Shown here: positions 1 to 9,667 of the stretch, piece by piece
Layout: each line of letters opens with the position of its first letter
Position numbering within the stretch: position 1 is the stretch's first letter
Assembly (NCBI GenBank): GCA_014803415.1
Contig: JAAVBZ010000045.1
Coordinates: 266,920 to 330,919, forward strand
Direction: 5' to 3'
Length of the DNA: 64,000 bases
From: Lachnospiraceae bacterium
Lineage (GTDB): Bacteria > Bacillota > Clostridia > Lachnospirales > Lachnospiraceae
Notes under the pieces: model-generated
The model's database searches: none
The model's input: the letters and a program-made list of their open reading frames with translations, nothing else
What the model was told of the DNA's origin: nothing
Position numbers and translations under genes: made by a program

Positions 1-2
1 TA

Positions 3-50
3 CCTTATCTTGATGTACTCAGCAAGGATTTGGAGGACAGAGATTTTTAA
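3..50 (+). CDS. C-terminal end of an upstream CDS (PYLDVLSKDLEDRDF*), truncated by the window edge
   Basis: Frame 3 is open from the window edge to TAA at 48-50; too short to identify. Confidence 0.4.
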   Translation, partial: PYLDVLSKDLEDRDF

Positions 51-58
51 GAAATAAT

Positions 59-87
59 TTGACATTTAGACTGTTATCTTATATACT
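59..87 (+). promoter_or_regulatory. Sigma-A-type promoter upstream of hisZ
   Basis: TTGACA (59-64), 17-nt spacer, TATACT (82-87). Confidence 0.65.
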
Positions 88-164
88 AAAATAGTTTTAA
101 ACGCTACCATGCTAACGAATTAGCACTTTAAAGCGGTAAAGTTATTTGACATGAGGAGATTTTT

Positions 165-1286
165 ATGAATAAAAAACTGGTACATACCCCGGAAGGGGTT
201 CGTGATATATACGGGAAAGAATATGCAAGGAAACTGGCTGTAGAAGAACTGATACGTCATACCTTGAATTTGTATGGTTATGAAGATATTCAGACTCCTA
301 CTTTTGAATTTTTTGATGTATTTTCCAAGGAGATAGGAACAACACCGTCAAAGGAGCTTTATAAATTTTTTGATAAAGAAGGAAATACTCTGGTCCTTCG
401 CCCGGATTTTACTCCTTCCATGGCAAGGTGTGCCGCCAAGTATTTTATGGAGGAGGATGTGCCCATCCGTTTTAGTTATTTAGGTAATACTTTTACAAAT
501 ACCGGCAATCTTCAGGGGAAATTGAAAGAAGTCACTCAGATGGGAGCTGAGCTTATGGGTGACGGAAGTGTGGAAGCCGATGGGGAAATGATCGCCATGG
601 TCATCGAATCCCTTCTTGCTGCAGGCCTTAAAGAATTTCAGCTCAGTATTGGAAATGTAGAGTATTTCAGAGGACTCTGCGAGCAGGCAGGTCTGGACGA
701 GGAGACTGAGCTTTCCCTTCGGGATTTTATATCCGGCAAGAATATTTTCGGTGCGGAAAATCTTCTTACAGAAAGTGGCATTGATAAGGAATCCTGTGAC
801 ATGCTGCTTAAGATCACAGATTATTTCGGTACTTTTGATTCCCTGTCCCAGGCCAAAAAGACAGTAAATAATCAGAAATCTCTTGAAGCTATTGAGCGGC
901 TTGAGATGCTGTATCAGGTTCTTTGTGAATATGGTGTGGAGAAATATATTTCTTTTGATCTTGGCATGTTAAGTAAATATAACTATTATACCGGAGTGAT
1001 CTTCAAAGTTTATACTTATGGAGTAGGAGACGCCATTGTCAAAGGAGGACGATATGACAATCTTCTGGGATATTTCGGGAAAAAAGCTCCCGCTATCGGA
1101 TTTATGGTAGTTATTGATGATCTGATGCAGGCATTAAGCAGACAGAAAATTGAAATTACACTTGACCATGAGGTTAAAGTTCTTTCTTATACTAAAGAAA
1201 ATTATTCTTCTAAGCTGGCTGAGACAATAGCGCTTCGCAAAAAGGGAATCAAAGCTTCTTTGGTTCCGGAAAAAAATAATGCATAA
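165..1286 (+). CDS. hisZ: ATP phosphoribosyltransferase regulatory subunit HisZ
   Basis: HisRS-like sequence (TPEGVRDIYG, LRPDFTPSMAR, GGRYDNLL), short, directly upstream of hisG. Confidence 0.9.
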   Translation: MNKKLVHTPEGVRDIYGKEYARKLAVEELIRHTLNLYGYEDIQTPTFEFFDVFSKEIGTTPSKELYKFFDKEGNTLVLRPDFTPSMARCAAKYFMEEDVPIRFSYLGNTFTNTGNLQGKLKEVTQMGAELMGDGSVEADGEMIAMVIESLLAAGLKEFQLSIGNVEYFRGLCEQAGLDEETELSLRDFISGKNIFGAENLLTESGIDKESCDMLLKITDYFGTFDSLSQAKKTVNNQKSLEAIERLEMLYQVLCEYGVEKYISFDLGMLSKYNYYTGVIFKVYTYGVGDAIVKGGRYDNLLGYFGKKAPAIGFMVVIDDLMQALSRQKIEITLDHEVKVLSYTKENYSSKLAETIALRKKGIKASLVPEKNNA

Positions 1287-1298
1287 GAGGTTATCGTA

Positions 1299-1946
1299 AT
1301 GAGTAATGAAAGATATTTGACTTTTGCCTTAGGGAAAGGCAGACTTGCCAATAAGACGTTAGAGCTGCTTGAACAGATTGGCATCACCTGTGAGGAAATG
1401 AAGGACAAGTCTTCCCGGAAACTGATCTTTGTAAATGAAGAACAGAAATTACGGTTTTTCCTTGCAAAAGGTTCTGATGTTCCAACCTATGTGGAATACG
1501 GTGCTGCGGACATTGGCGTGGTAGGCAGTGATACGATCCTGGAGGAAAGCAGAAAAGCATATGAAGTACTGGATCTGGGATTTGGAAAATGCAGAATGTG
1601 TGTCTGCGGACCGGAAGAAGCCGGAGAACTGCTGCAGCATCATGAGATGATCCGTGTGGCAAGTAAATATCCCAACATAGCCAAAGATTATTTTTATAAT
1701 AAAAAGCATCAGACTGTGGATATCATCAAGTTGAATGGTTCCGTTGAACTGGGACCTATCGTAGGGTTATCGGATGTGATCGTAGATATTGTGGAAACAG
1801 GTTCTACACTGCACGAAAACGGACTTAAAGTCCTGGAAGAGATCTGTCCCTTATCTGCCAGGATGATCGTTAATCAGGTCAGTATGCAGATGGAAACAGA
1901 ACGTATCCGCAAGCTGATCGATCAGTTAAAAGAAGTGTGTCAATAA
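1299..1946 (+). CDS. hisG: ATP phosphoribosyltransferase catalytic subunit (short form)
   Basis: LTFALGKGRLANKTLELLE, VEYGAADIGVVGSD, DVIVDIVETGSTLHENGL. Confidence 0.95.
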   Translation: MSNERYLTFALGKGRLANKTLELLEQIGITCEEMKDKSSRKLIFVNEEQKLRFFLAKGSDVPTYVEYGAADIGVVGSDTILEESRKAYEVLDLGFGKCRMCVCGPEEAGELLQHHEMIRVASKYPNIAKDYFYNKKHQTVDIIKLNGSVELGPIVGLSDVIVDIVETGSTLHENGLKVLEEICPLSARMIVNQVSMQMETERIRKLIDQLKEVCQ

Positions 1947-1963
1947 GAAGAAAGGATCATACA

Positions 1964-3256
1964 ATGCGTATCGTAACATTAAACGAAAGTACCAAAAATA
2001 ATCTGCTTAATTCACTTTTAAAAAGAAGTCCTGCCAGTTATGGACAGTATGAGCAGAAAGTAAATGAAATTATTGAAGCAGTGAAGGAGAAGAAAGATCA
2101 GGCTCTTTTTGATTATACTCTTCAGTTTGATCACTGCACCATCACTAAGGAGACTATCAGGGTAACTTCGGAAGAAATAGAAGAAGCTTATACTCTGGTG
2201 GATCCGGAATTTGTAGAAGTCATGAAAAAGTCTGCTGCGAATATTAAGGAATTTCATCAAAAACAGCTCCATAACAGCTGGATCATCCCGAAAGAAGACG
2301 GAACGATCTTAGGTCAGAAGATATTGCCCATTGAAATATCAGGCGTATATGTTCCCGGAGGCAAGGCGGCTTACCCATCCAGTGTTCTGATGAATGTGCT
2401 TCCGGCAAAAGTCGCAGGCGTGAAAAGAATTATTATGACAACGCCTCCCGGAAAAGATGGAAAAATCACCCCCGGAACCTTGGTGGCCGCAGACATTGCC
2501 GGCGTGGATGAAATCTATAAGGCAGGCGGAGCACAGGCCATTGCAGCCATGGCTTTTGGCACAGAAAGCATTCCCAAGGTAGATAAGATCACAGGCCCCG
2601 GTAATATTTTTGTGGCGCTTGCCAAAAAGGCGTGTTTTGGTTTTGTGAGCATTGATTCCATTGCAGGCCCCAGTGAGATTCTGGTATTGGCTGATGAAAC
2701 CGCCAATCCGAGATATGTGGCTGCGGATCTGCTTTCCCAGGCAGAACATGATGAACTGGCAAGTGCTATTTTGATCACCACAAGTCAAGAACTGGCTGAA
2801 AAGGTATCAGAAGAAGTGGAAGCTTTTACCCAAACCCTTTCCAGAGAAAAGATCATCCGGGCTTCTCTTGATAATTATGGTTATATTTTTGTGGCACAGA
2901 ACATGGAGGAGGCTATTGATGCTGCTAACGAAATAGCATCGGAACATCTTGAAATCTTAACTGCCGATCCTTTTGAGACCATGACAAAGATCAGGAATGC
3001 GGGAGCAATCTTCCTTGGGGAATATTCTTCTGAGCCTCTTGGGGATTATTTTGCCGGTCCTAATCACATTTTGCCTACTAACGGAACAGCCAGATTTTTC
3101 TCGCCCTTAAATGTAGACGATTTTATGAAAAAGACAAGCATCATTTCCTATTCAAAGGATGCCCTTGCAAAAGTTCATAAAGATATTGAGTTGTTTGCAG
3201 AAAGAGAAGGATTAACTGCTCATGCCAATTCCATTAAAGTAAGATTTGAAAGGTAG
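1964..3256 (+). CDS. hisD: Histidinol dehydrogenase
   Basis: YVPGGKAAYPSSVLMNVLPAKVAGV, KITGPGNIFVALAKK, AGPSEILVLAD; start placed at the ATG after AAAGGA instead of the track start 1937. Confidence 0.95.
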   Translation: MRIVTLNESTKNNLLNSLLKRSPASYGQYEQKVNEIIEAVKEKKDQALFDYTLQFDHCTITKETIRVTSEEIEEAYTLVDPEFVEVMKKSAANIKEFHQKQLHNSWIIPKEDGTILGQKILPIEISGVYVPGGKAAYPSSVLMNVLPAKVAGVKRIIMTTPPGKDGKITPGTLVAADIAGVDEIYKAGGAQAIAAMAFGTESIPKVDKITGPGNIFVALAKKACFGFVSIDSIAGPSEILVLADETANPRYVAADLLSQAEHDELASAILITTSQELAEKVSEEVEAFTQTLSREKIIRASLDNYGYIFVAQNMEEAIDAANEIASEHLEILTADPFETMTKIRNAGAIFLGEYSSEPLGDYFAGPNHILPTNGTARFFSPLNVDDFMKKTSIISYSKDALAKVHKDIELFAEREGLTAHANSIKVRFER

Positions 3257-3263
3257 GTGGATC

Positions 3264-3851
3264 ATGAACCGAAGCGCACAGATAAACAGAAAGACAAAAG
3301 AAACAGATATTACCATGACTCTTGAGATAGACGGAAGCGGAATCAGTAAAATTGATACCGGAATCGGTTTTTTTGATCATATGCTGGAAGGATTTGCCAA
3401 ACATGGTTTTTTTGACCTTACAGTGGCTATCAGAGGAGATCTTAAGGTAGACGGACACCACACGGTAGAAGATGCGGGAATTGTACTGGGAACGGCAATT
3501 AAAGAGGCTGTAGGAAGCAAAGCAGGGATCAAAAGATACGGCTATTTTATTCTTCCTATGGATGATGCGCTGGCTCTTTGTGCCGTTGATCTATGCGGAA
3601 GACCTTATTTCATTTTTGATTGTGACTTTACAGCAGAAAAGGTTGGCGAGCTTGAAACAGAGCTTGTCCGGGAATTCTTTTATGCCGTATCCTATGCGGC
3701 CGGTATGAATCTGCATATTAAAATGCTTTCCGGTATCAACAACCATCATATGATCGAAGCTATATTCAAAGCTTTTGCAAAAGCGTTGGATGAGGCAACG
3801 TCAAAGGATGAACGGATAAGGGATGTGTTGAGTACGAAAGGCAGTTTATAA
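3264..3851 (+). CDS. hisB: Imidazoleglycerol-phosphate dehydratase
   Basis: DTGIGFFDHMLEGFAKHGFFDL, GDLKVDGHHTVEDAGIVLG; internal start preferred (RBS aggtgg). Confidence 0.95.
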   Translation: MNRSAQINRKTKETDITMTLEIDGSGISKIDTGIGFFDHMLEGFAKHGFFDLTVAIRGDLKVDGHHTVEDAGIVLGTAIKEAVGSKAGIKRYGYFILPMDDALALCAVDLCGRPYFIFDCDFTAEKVGELETELVREFFYAVSYAAGMNLHIKMLSGINNHHMIEAIFKAFAKALDEATSKDERIRDVLSTKGSL

Positions 3852-3852
3852 A

Positions 3853-4218
3853 ATGAGCGATTTTACAAAAATGATTCCGGGACTGAAAAATTATATTCCT
3901 TTCAGTGAATTAAAAAAGAATACGGACGGTCATGTGACAGTAGTTGTCCAGGATCATAAGACACTTCAGGTTTTGATGGTGGCTTATATGAATGAGGAAG
4001 CCTATCAGATGACCCTTACAACAAAGCGCATGACTTATTACAGCAGAAGCAGGAACGAGCTTTGGATCAAAGGTGCTACCAGCGGTCATTACCAATATCT
4101 TAAGGAACTGACAGCAGACTGCGATCAAGATACGCTTCTGGCCAAGGTAGAACAGACAGGCGCCGCCTGCCATACCGGAAGCTACAGCTGCTTTTTTAAT
4201 GAAATTATCGGTACATGA
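3853..4218 (+). CDS. hisI: Phosphoribosyl-AMP cyclohydrolase (HisI without a HisE domain)
   Basis: VLMVAYMNEEAYQMTL, YYSRSRNELWIKGATSGHYQ, DCDQDTLLAKVEQTGAACHTG. Confidence 0.93.
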   Translation: MSDFTKMIPGLKNYIPFSELKKNTDGHVTVVVQDHKTLQVLMVAYMNEEAYQMTLTTKRMTYYSRSRNELWIKGATSGHYQYLKELTADCDQDTLLAKVEQTGAACHTGSYSCFFNEIIGT

Positions 4219-4224
4219 CTTATG

Positions 4225-4260
4225 TGCACTGCATAGAATGATTTTGCAGTGCATATTTTA
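4225..4260 (+). terminator. Intrinsic terminator after hisI
   Basis: TGCACTGC...GCAGTGCA stem followed by a T-rich tract. Confidence 0.6.
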
Positions 4261-4290
4261 TTAAAAAGGTTTGTCTTAGACAGGAATTTT

Positions 4291-4659
4291 ATGAGTCATA
4301 TCAATACCGATCAAAAACTGGAACTGGTCCGTACCATCAGAATGCAGAATCAATACAATCGAATGAAGTGCAGGGAGCGGGAAAGCTTTCTCTATGGAAA
4401 ACCACTGCCACATGACAGAAAGGAGCTATACTCTGCGGAAGCTGCCATGAGTTTTCCTGCCCAGCCTGAAATAATGGAGCCGGAAAAAAGCGGAGGACTT
4501 CTTACCGGCTTTCGGATCCGCTTTCTGATCGCTCTGGTCTTATTTTCCGTATTTATTTACTTTGATAAAAATGATATCAGTATATTGGGGAAAAATACCT
4601 TTGAGCTGTTTGTTTCCCTTACAGAAAGCATTGATCTGCCCATTGACCTGCCATACTAA
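4291..4659 (+). CDS. Hypothetical protein with one C-terminal transmembrane segment
   Basis: ORF with internal ATG at 4291 after agacagga; hydrophobic IRFLIALVLFSVFIYF. Confidence 0.6.
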   Translation: MSHINTDQKLELVRTIRMQNQYNRMKCRERESFLYGKPLPHDRKELYSAEAAMSFPAQPEIMEPEKSGGLLTGFRIRFLIALVLFSVFIYFDKNDISILGKNTFELFVSLTESIDLPIDLPY

Positions 4660-4742
4660 ATTCAATTGATTTCCGGTAATTTTTCATATATACTGAAAAG
4701 GCAGCTATATACAAGAAAATTAAGATAAAGGATCCAAATACA

Positions 4743-6617
4743 ATGAGAACATTAGCTTTAAGTGATGAAATATTGATGCAGGTGGAAAAGCCTGCCCGTT
4801 ATATCGGTAATGAGATCAATGCCGTAATGAAGGACAAAGAAAGCATTAAGGTCCGGTTTGCCATGTGTTTTCCGGATGTATATGAAATCGGTATGTCTCA
4901 TCTTGGCATTCAGATCATTTATGATATGCTGAATCGCTTTGATGATGTATGGTGTGAGCGTGTTTATTCACCCTGGGTAGATCTGGATTCGATCATGCGT
5001 AAAGAACATCTTCCTTTGTTTGCACTGGAATCTCAGGAACCGGTAAAAGATTTTGATTTTCTGGGTATTACCATTCAGTACGAAATGTGTTATACCAATA
5101 TACTTCAGATTCTGGATCTTTCAGAAATTCCGCTTCTTTCATCCCAAAGAAGCGAGAAGGACCCTATTGTAATAGGCGGAGGACCTTGCGCCTACAATCC
5201 GGAACCGATCTGCGATTTCTTTGATCTTTTCTATATCGGAGAAGGAGAGACCCAGTATCGAAACCTGATCGATCTATATGAATCCTGTAAAGAAAAGGGA
5301 GAAAGCAGAACCGAATTTCTTCGGAAAGCCGCCTCCATCCCCGGCATGTATGTTCCCTCCCTTTATAACGTATCTTACAAGGAAGACGGTACCATAGAAC
5401 GGATGGAACCCCTTTATCCTGATGTTCCCGCCCAGATCACAAAAGAACTGGAAAAAGATGTTTCCAACACTTATTATCCGCAAAAACCGGTAGTGCCTTA
5501 TATTAAAGTGACTCAGGACAGAGTGGTTCTGGAAATTCAAAGAGGATGTATCAGAGGCTGCCGTTTCTGTCAGGCAGGCCAGCTGTACAGACCGGTAAGA
5601 GAGCGGAATATAGAATTTCTAAAAAAATATGCCATAGATATGCTGGCAAGTACCGGTCATGATGAGATCTCACTAAGTTCTTTAAGCTCCAGTGATTATT
5701 CATCCCTGCCTGAGCTGATCGATTTTTTGATCGAGGAATGTAATAAGCGGAAGATCAATATTTCCCTGCCCTCCCTTCGTATTGATGCTTTTTCTTTGGA
5801 TGTCATGAATAAAGTGCAGGATGTGAAAAAAAGCAGCCTTACCTTTGCGCCTGAAGCCGGCAGTCAGCGCCTTAGAAATGTGATCAATAAAGGGCTTACG
5901 GAAGATGTGATCCTGCAGGGAGCCAAGCTTGCTTTTGAAGGCGGCTGGACAAGAGTAAAGCTTTATTTTATGTTGGGACTTCCTTTTGAAACAGAAGACG
6001 ATATCAGGGGAATCGCACAGCTTTGCAATAAGATCGCTGCAGTATTTTATGAAACAGTACCTAAGGAAAAAAGAAACGGTAAGGTCCAGATCGTGGCCAG
6101 CACCTCTTTCTTTATCCCCAAGCCCTTTACGCCCTTTCAATGGGCGCCGCAGTGCCGTAAAGAAGAGTTTCTTGATAAGGCTTATTTCACCCGGAGATCC
6201 ATTACGGAACAGCTGAATCAGAAGAGCATCAAATACAACTGGCATGAAGCGGATGTCAGTGTATTGGAAGGGATCATGGCCAGAGGTGACAGACGTTTGA
6301 ATCAGGTCATATTAAAAGCTTATGAAATGGGATGTTTCTATGATGCCTGGAGCGAATACTATAAAAACGATGTCTGGATGCAGGCGTTTGAAGAATGTGG
6401 TATTGATCCTGATTTCTATACGGTAAGAGAGCGCTCAGAGGATGAAATTTTCCCCTGGGATTTCATAAGCTGCGGCGTTTCCAAAGAATTTTTGCTTAGG
6501 GAATGGCACAGGGCAAAAGAAGAGACTGTTACGCCCAACTGTAAACAGCAGTGCCAAGGATGCGGCGCAGCCCGCTTTGGCGTGGGAATCTGCTATGAAA
6601 AGAGGGACAACGCATGA
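4743..6617 (+). CDS. TIGR03960-type radical SAM protein (B12-binding N-terminal region)
   Basis: Radical SAM motif QRGCIRGCRFCQAGQ; adjacent DUF2344 protein is the usual partner. Confidence 0.88.
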   Translation: MRTLALSDEILMQVEKPARYIGNEINAVMKDKESIKVRFAMCFPDVYEIGMSHLGIQIIYDMLNRFDDVWCERVYSPWVDLDSIMRKEHLPLFALESQEPVKDFDFLGITIQYEMCYTNILQILDLSEIPLLSSQRSEKDPIVIGGGPCAYNPEPICDFFDLFYIGEGETQYRNLIDLYESCKEKGESRTEFLRKAASIPGMYVPSLYNVSYKEDGTIERMEPLYPDVPAQITKELEKDVSNTYYPQKPVVPYIKVTQDRVVLEIQRGCIRGCRFCQAGQLYRPVRERNIEFLKKYAIDMLASTGHDEISLSSLSSSDYSSLPELIDFLIEECNKRKINISLPSLRIDAFSLDVMNKVQDVKKSSLTFAPEAGSQRLRNVINKGLTEDVILQGAKLAFEGGWTRVKLYFMLGLPFETEDDIRGIAQLCNKIAAVFYETVPKEKRNGKVQIVASTSFFIPKPFTPFQWAPQCRKEEFLDKAYFTRRSITEQLNQKSIKYNWHEADVSVLEGIMARGDRRLNQVILKAYEMGCFYDAWSEYYKNDVWMQAFEECGIDPDFYTVRERSEDEIFPWDFISCGVSKEFLLREWHRAKEETVTPNCKQQCQGCGAARFGVGICYEKRDNA

Positions 6618-7297
6618 AGGTAAGAATAAAATTTTCCAAAGAGGGGCCAATTAAATTTATCGGACATCTGGATGTTATGAGATACTTTCAGAAAGCGATC
6701 AGGAGAGCAGACATTGATATTGCTTATTCCACCGGCTTTTCTCCCCATCAGATCATGTCTTTCGCCTCACCTTTATCGGTAGGACATGAAAGCCGCGGAG
6801 AATATTTCGATATTACATTAAATTCCTTTACCAGTGAAGAGGATATCAAAGAGCGCCTGAATCAGGTCATGGCAGAGGGAATAAGAATCCTGGATGCGGC
6901 TCTTTTAGATGAAACAGAAGGAAATGCAATGGCAAGTGTAGCCGCTGCCGATTATCTGGTTTCTTTCAGCAATAAAGTACATCTGCCTGATGACTGGAAG
7001 GACAGGCTTAATTCTTTTTATCACCGGGAAACCATACCGGTAATAAAAAAGACAAAAAAGGGTGAAAAGGAAATCGATTTAAAAGAAGGTATTTATCAGC
7101 TGGAAGTCAGGGAGGAAAGTGTTTATATACTGCTTGATGCAGGAAGCGGAAGCAATATCAAGCCCGGCTTTGTGATGGAAACTTTTTTTGATTCCATAGG
7201 CGTTTCTTTGCCGGAATTTCCCTTCAGAGTACGCAGACTGGAAACATATAAAAGAGATGACAGCGGTAATCTGAAGCCGCTTATTTCACGAATTTGA
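6614..7297 (+). CDS. TIGR03936 / DUF2344 family protein
   Basis: VRIKFSKEGPIKFIGHLDVMRYFQKAIRRADIDIAYSTGFSPHQ. Confidence 0.88.
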   Translation: MKVRIKFSKEGPIKFIGHLDVMRYFQKAIRRADIDIAYSTGFSPHQIMSFASPLSVGHESRGEYFDITLNSFTSEEDIKERLNQVMAEGIRILDAALLDETEGNAMASVAAADYLVSFSNKVHLPDDWKDRLNSFYHRETIPVIKKTKKGEKEIDLKEGIYQLEVREESVYILLDAGSGSNIKPGFVMETFFDSIGVSLPEFPFRVRRLETYKRDDSGNLKPLISRI

Positions 7298-7314
7298 TCT
7301 GTCAGGTATTCATT

Positions 7315-8505
7315 ATGGGCAAAATTGTTATTACCAGACAAAAGAACAGATTGCTTATGGCTTTATTCGATGAAAAAAGGCCATGGCTGTTAGAAAGTGC
7401 GGCTCTTCCCGAAAATGAAAGTATTTTGGAAAACATTTACCTTGCAAAAGTGCGTAATGTAGTCTCCGGCATGAAAGGTGCATTTCTTGCCATTTCTAAT
7501 GAACACACCGTTTATCTGCCTTTTAATGAATGCAGTGATCTTTTGTGTGTAAACAGAGATATTGCGGAAGTAAAAGACCTGCATCAGGGAGATGAAATTG
7601 TGGTTCAGATCACGGGAGAAGCGCTGAAGACCAAGCAGCCTACTGCCTCTACCAGACTGACGCTGACAGGGCAGTACTGCGTCTGCAGCTATTTTGGCCA
7701 TGGAATAAAGTTTTCTAAAAAAATCAGCACTGAAGATCAGAATTGTCTTGGTCAGTCAATCAAAAATGAGGCAATTGAAGGAAGAAAACAATATCAATTT
7801 ACCATCCGCACCAATGCAGATGCTTTAGATGATCTGTCACCTCTTTTTGAAGAAATGAAAAGCTTTATCCATATTTTTAATGACCTGAAAGAGACTTATG
7901 AGCATCGCACCTGTTATACTGTTTTTTACCGGACAGAGCCTGAAATTATTCGCTTCATTCAAAATCTTCCTTTGGGATCCTATGAAGAGATCATAACAGA
8001 TGAACTTCCTGTATATGATCTGCTAGAAGATCATTTTAAAGGCCGAAACTTAAGGCTTTATCAGGATAGTATGATTTCTCTTTCCAAACTTTACAGTATG
8101 GATACTCATTTACAGGAAGCACTCTCAAAGAAAGTATGGCTGCCCTGCGGAGGCTATCTTATCATAGAACCTACCGAAGCCATGGTGGTGATCGATGTAA
8201 ATTCCGGCAAAGCAGAAAGCAGAAAAAAGAAGAGCACTGATTATTATCTTAAGGTCAATCTTGAGGCTGCGAAGGAAACGGCCAGACAGCTCCGTCTTCG
8301 AAACTATTCCGGCATGATCATGGTAGATTTTATCAATATGGAATCGGAAGAGGATAACCGGAAACTCCTTGAATATTTGGATACATGTCTTAAAGAGGAT
8401 AAAGTAAGGACCAGGCTGGTGGATATGACCAAGCTGGGGATTGTAGAGATCACCCGCAAGAAGATCAGCAGGCCGATTGCAGATTACTTTTCGGAAATCT
8501 TGTAA
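7315..8505 (+). CDS. Ribonuclease E/G family protein
   Basis: GGYLIIEPTEAMVVIDVNSGKAE, GMIMVDFINME, VDMTKLGIVEITRKKISRPI; start moved from 7294 to ATGGGCAAA. Confidence 0.88.
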   Translation: MGKIVITRQKNRLLMALFDEKRPWLLESAALPENESILENIYLAKVRNVVSGMKGAFLAISNEHTVYLPFNECSDLLCVNRDIAEVKDLHQGDEIVVQITGEALKTKQPTASTRLTLTGQYCVCSYFGHGIKFSKKISTEDQNCLGQSIKNEAIEGRKQYQFTIRTNADALDDLSPLFEEMKSFIHIFNDLKETYEHRTCYTVFYRTEPEIIRFIQNLPLGSYEEIITDELPVYDLLEDHFKGRNLRLYQDSMISLSKLYSMDTHLQEALSKKVWLPCGGYLIIEPTEAMVVIDVNSGKAESRKKKSTDYYLKVNLEAAKETARQLRLRNYSGMIMVDFINMESEEDNRKLLEYLDTCLKEDKVRTRLVDMTKLGIVEITRKKISRPIADYFSEIL

Positions 8506-8521
8506 TAATAATAAAAATTAC

Positions 8522-8550
8522 TTGACAGGTATCGTTCTAAATGGTATATT
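8522..8550 (+). promoter_or_regulatory. Promoter of the rplU operon
   Basis: TTGACA (8522-8527), 17-nt spacer, TATATT (8545-8550). Confidence 0.7.
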
Positions 8551-8556
8551 TTATGA

Positions 8557-8641
8557 GTATGCCGCATAACGAGGTTTAAGCGCGAAAGCCACCGTAGTTA
8601 GCGAGTAAGATCAGTTTTGGCTGATAGAAGGAGGTGTCCAT
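8557..8641 (+). ncRNA. Probable ribosomal protein L21 leader
   Basis: Structured GC-richer leader between a strong promoter and rplU (gccgcataacgaggtttaagcgcgaaagccaccg...); position fits the L21 leader RNA known in Firmicutes; covariance model not run. Confidence 0.6.
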
Positions 8642-8947
8642 ATGTACGCAATCATTGCAACAGGTGGAAAACAGTATAAGGTTTCCGAAGGTGATGTAAT
8701 TAAAGTTGAAAAGCTGAATGCTGAACCCGGAGATACTGTTACATTTGATCAGGTTATCGCTGTAAGCGACAACGAGCTTAAGGTTGCCGGAGATGTAGCG
8801 AACGCAAACGTAACTGCAACAGTTATGGAGCAGGGAAAATACCGTAAGGTTATCGTTTACAAGTATAAGAGAAAAACCGGTTACCATAAGAAAAATGGTC
8901 ATAGACAAGCATACACACAGGTTAAGATTGAAAAGATCAACGCTTAG
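8642..8947 (+). CDS. rplU: 50S ribosomal protein L21
   Basis: [46 protein letters not shown]. Confidence 0.97.
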   Translation: MYAIIATGGKQYKVSEGDVIKVEKLNAEPGDTVTFDQVIAVSDNELKVAGDVANANVTATVMEQGKYRKVIVYKYKRKTGYHKKNGHRQAYTQVKIEKINA

Positions 8948-8963
8948 TATGTAGGATAAGGTT

Positions 8964-9293
8964 ATGACAACCATTACAATTTATAAATCCAAAAACGGAG
9001 AATATAAAAGACTGACCTGTAAAGGTCATGCGGGCTATGATGCATATGGCAAAGATATTGTCTGCGCTTCGGTTTCCTGCCTCACCATTAATACCATTAA
9101 TTCGCTGGATACATTGGTTCACGAAGAAATGGATATCACTACAGATGAAGATCAGGGACTTATAGACTGCCGATTTCAGAATATGCTTTCAAAAGAAGGT
9201 ATATTACTGATGGATTCTCTAATACTTGGATTAACGGGTATCATAGATGCCTATGGTAAGAAGTATCTGGAACTTAAATTCAAGGAGGTGTAG
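8964..9293 (+). CDS. prp: Ribosomal-processing cysteine protease Prp
   Basis: GHAGYDAYGKDIVCASVSCLTIN with the His/Cys pair; lies between rplU and rpmA. Confidence 0.9.
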   Translation: MTTITIYKSKNGEYKRLTCKGHAGYDAYGKDIVCASVSCLTINTINSLDTLVHEEMDITTDEDQGLIDCRFQNMLSKEGILLMDSLILGLTGIIDAYGKKYLELKFKEV

Positions 9294-9296
9294 ACC

Positions 9297-9581
9297 ATGT
9301 TAAAGATGAACCTTCAATTTTTCGCTCATAAAAAGGGTGTTGGTTCTACTAAGAACGGTAGAGATTCCGAATCCAAAAGACTGGGTGCGAAAAGAGCTGA
9401 CGGACAATTCGTAAAAGCAGGAAATATTTTATACAGACAGCGTGGAACAAAGATTCATCCCGGCGTTAACGTAGGAATTGGCGGAGATGATACATTGTTC
9501 GCAAAAGTTGACGGTGTACTTAGATTCGAAAGAAAAGGAAGAGATAAGAAACAGGCTTCCGTATATCCTGTAGAGAAATAG
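9297..9581 (+). CDS. rpmA: 50S ribosomal protein L27 with Prp-cleavable N-terminal extension
   Basis: [37 protein letters not shown]. Confidence 0.97.
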   Translation: MLKMNLQFFAHKKGVGSTKNGRDSESKRLGAKRADGQFVKAGNILYRQRGTKIHPGVNVGIGGDDTLFAKVDGVLRFERKGRDKKQASVYPVEK

Positions 9582-9593
9582 TACGATGGATCG

Positions 9594-9627
9594 GGCTTCA
9601 AACACTAATCGGTTTGAAGCCTTTTTC
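9594..9627 (+). terminator. Intrinsic terminator after rpmA
   Basis: GGCTTCAAAC-actaatcg-GTTTGAAGCC followed by TTTTT. Confidence 0.9.
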
Positions 9628-9667
9628 TATAAAATTTGTTTTTATTGGACTTTGAAAGGAAAACAAT

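Noticed and set aside
5700-6245. 181-aa minus-strand ORF antisense to the radical SAM gene
   Set aside because: Shadow ORF; the opposite strand is a confident conserved protein
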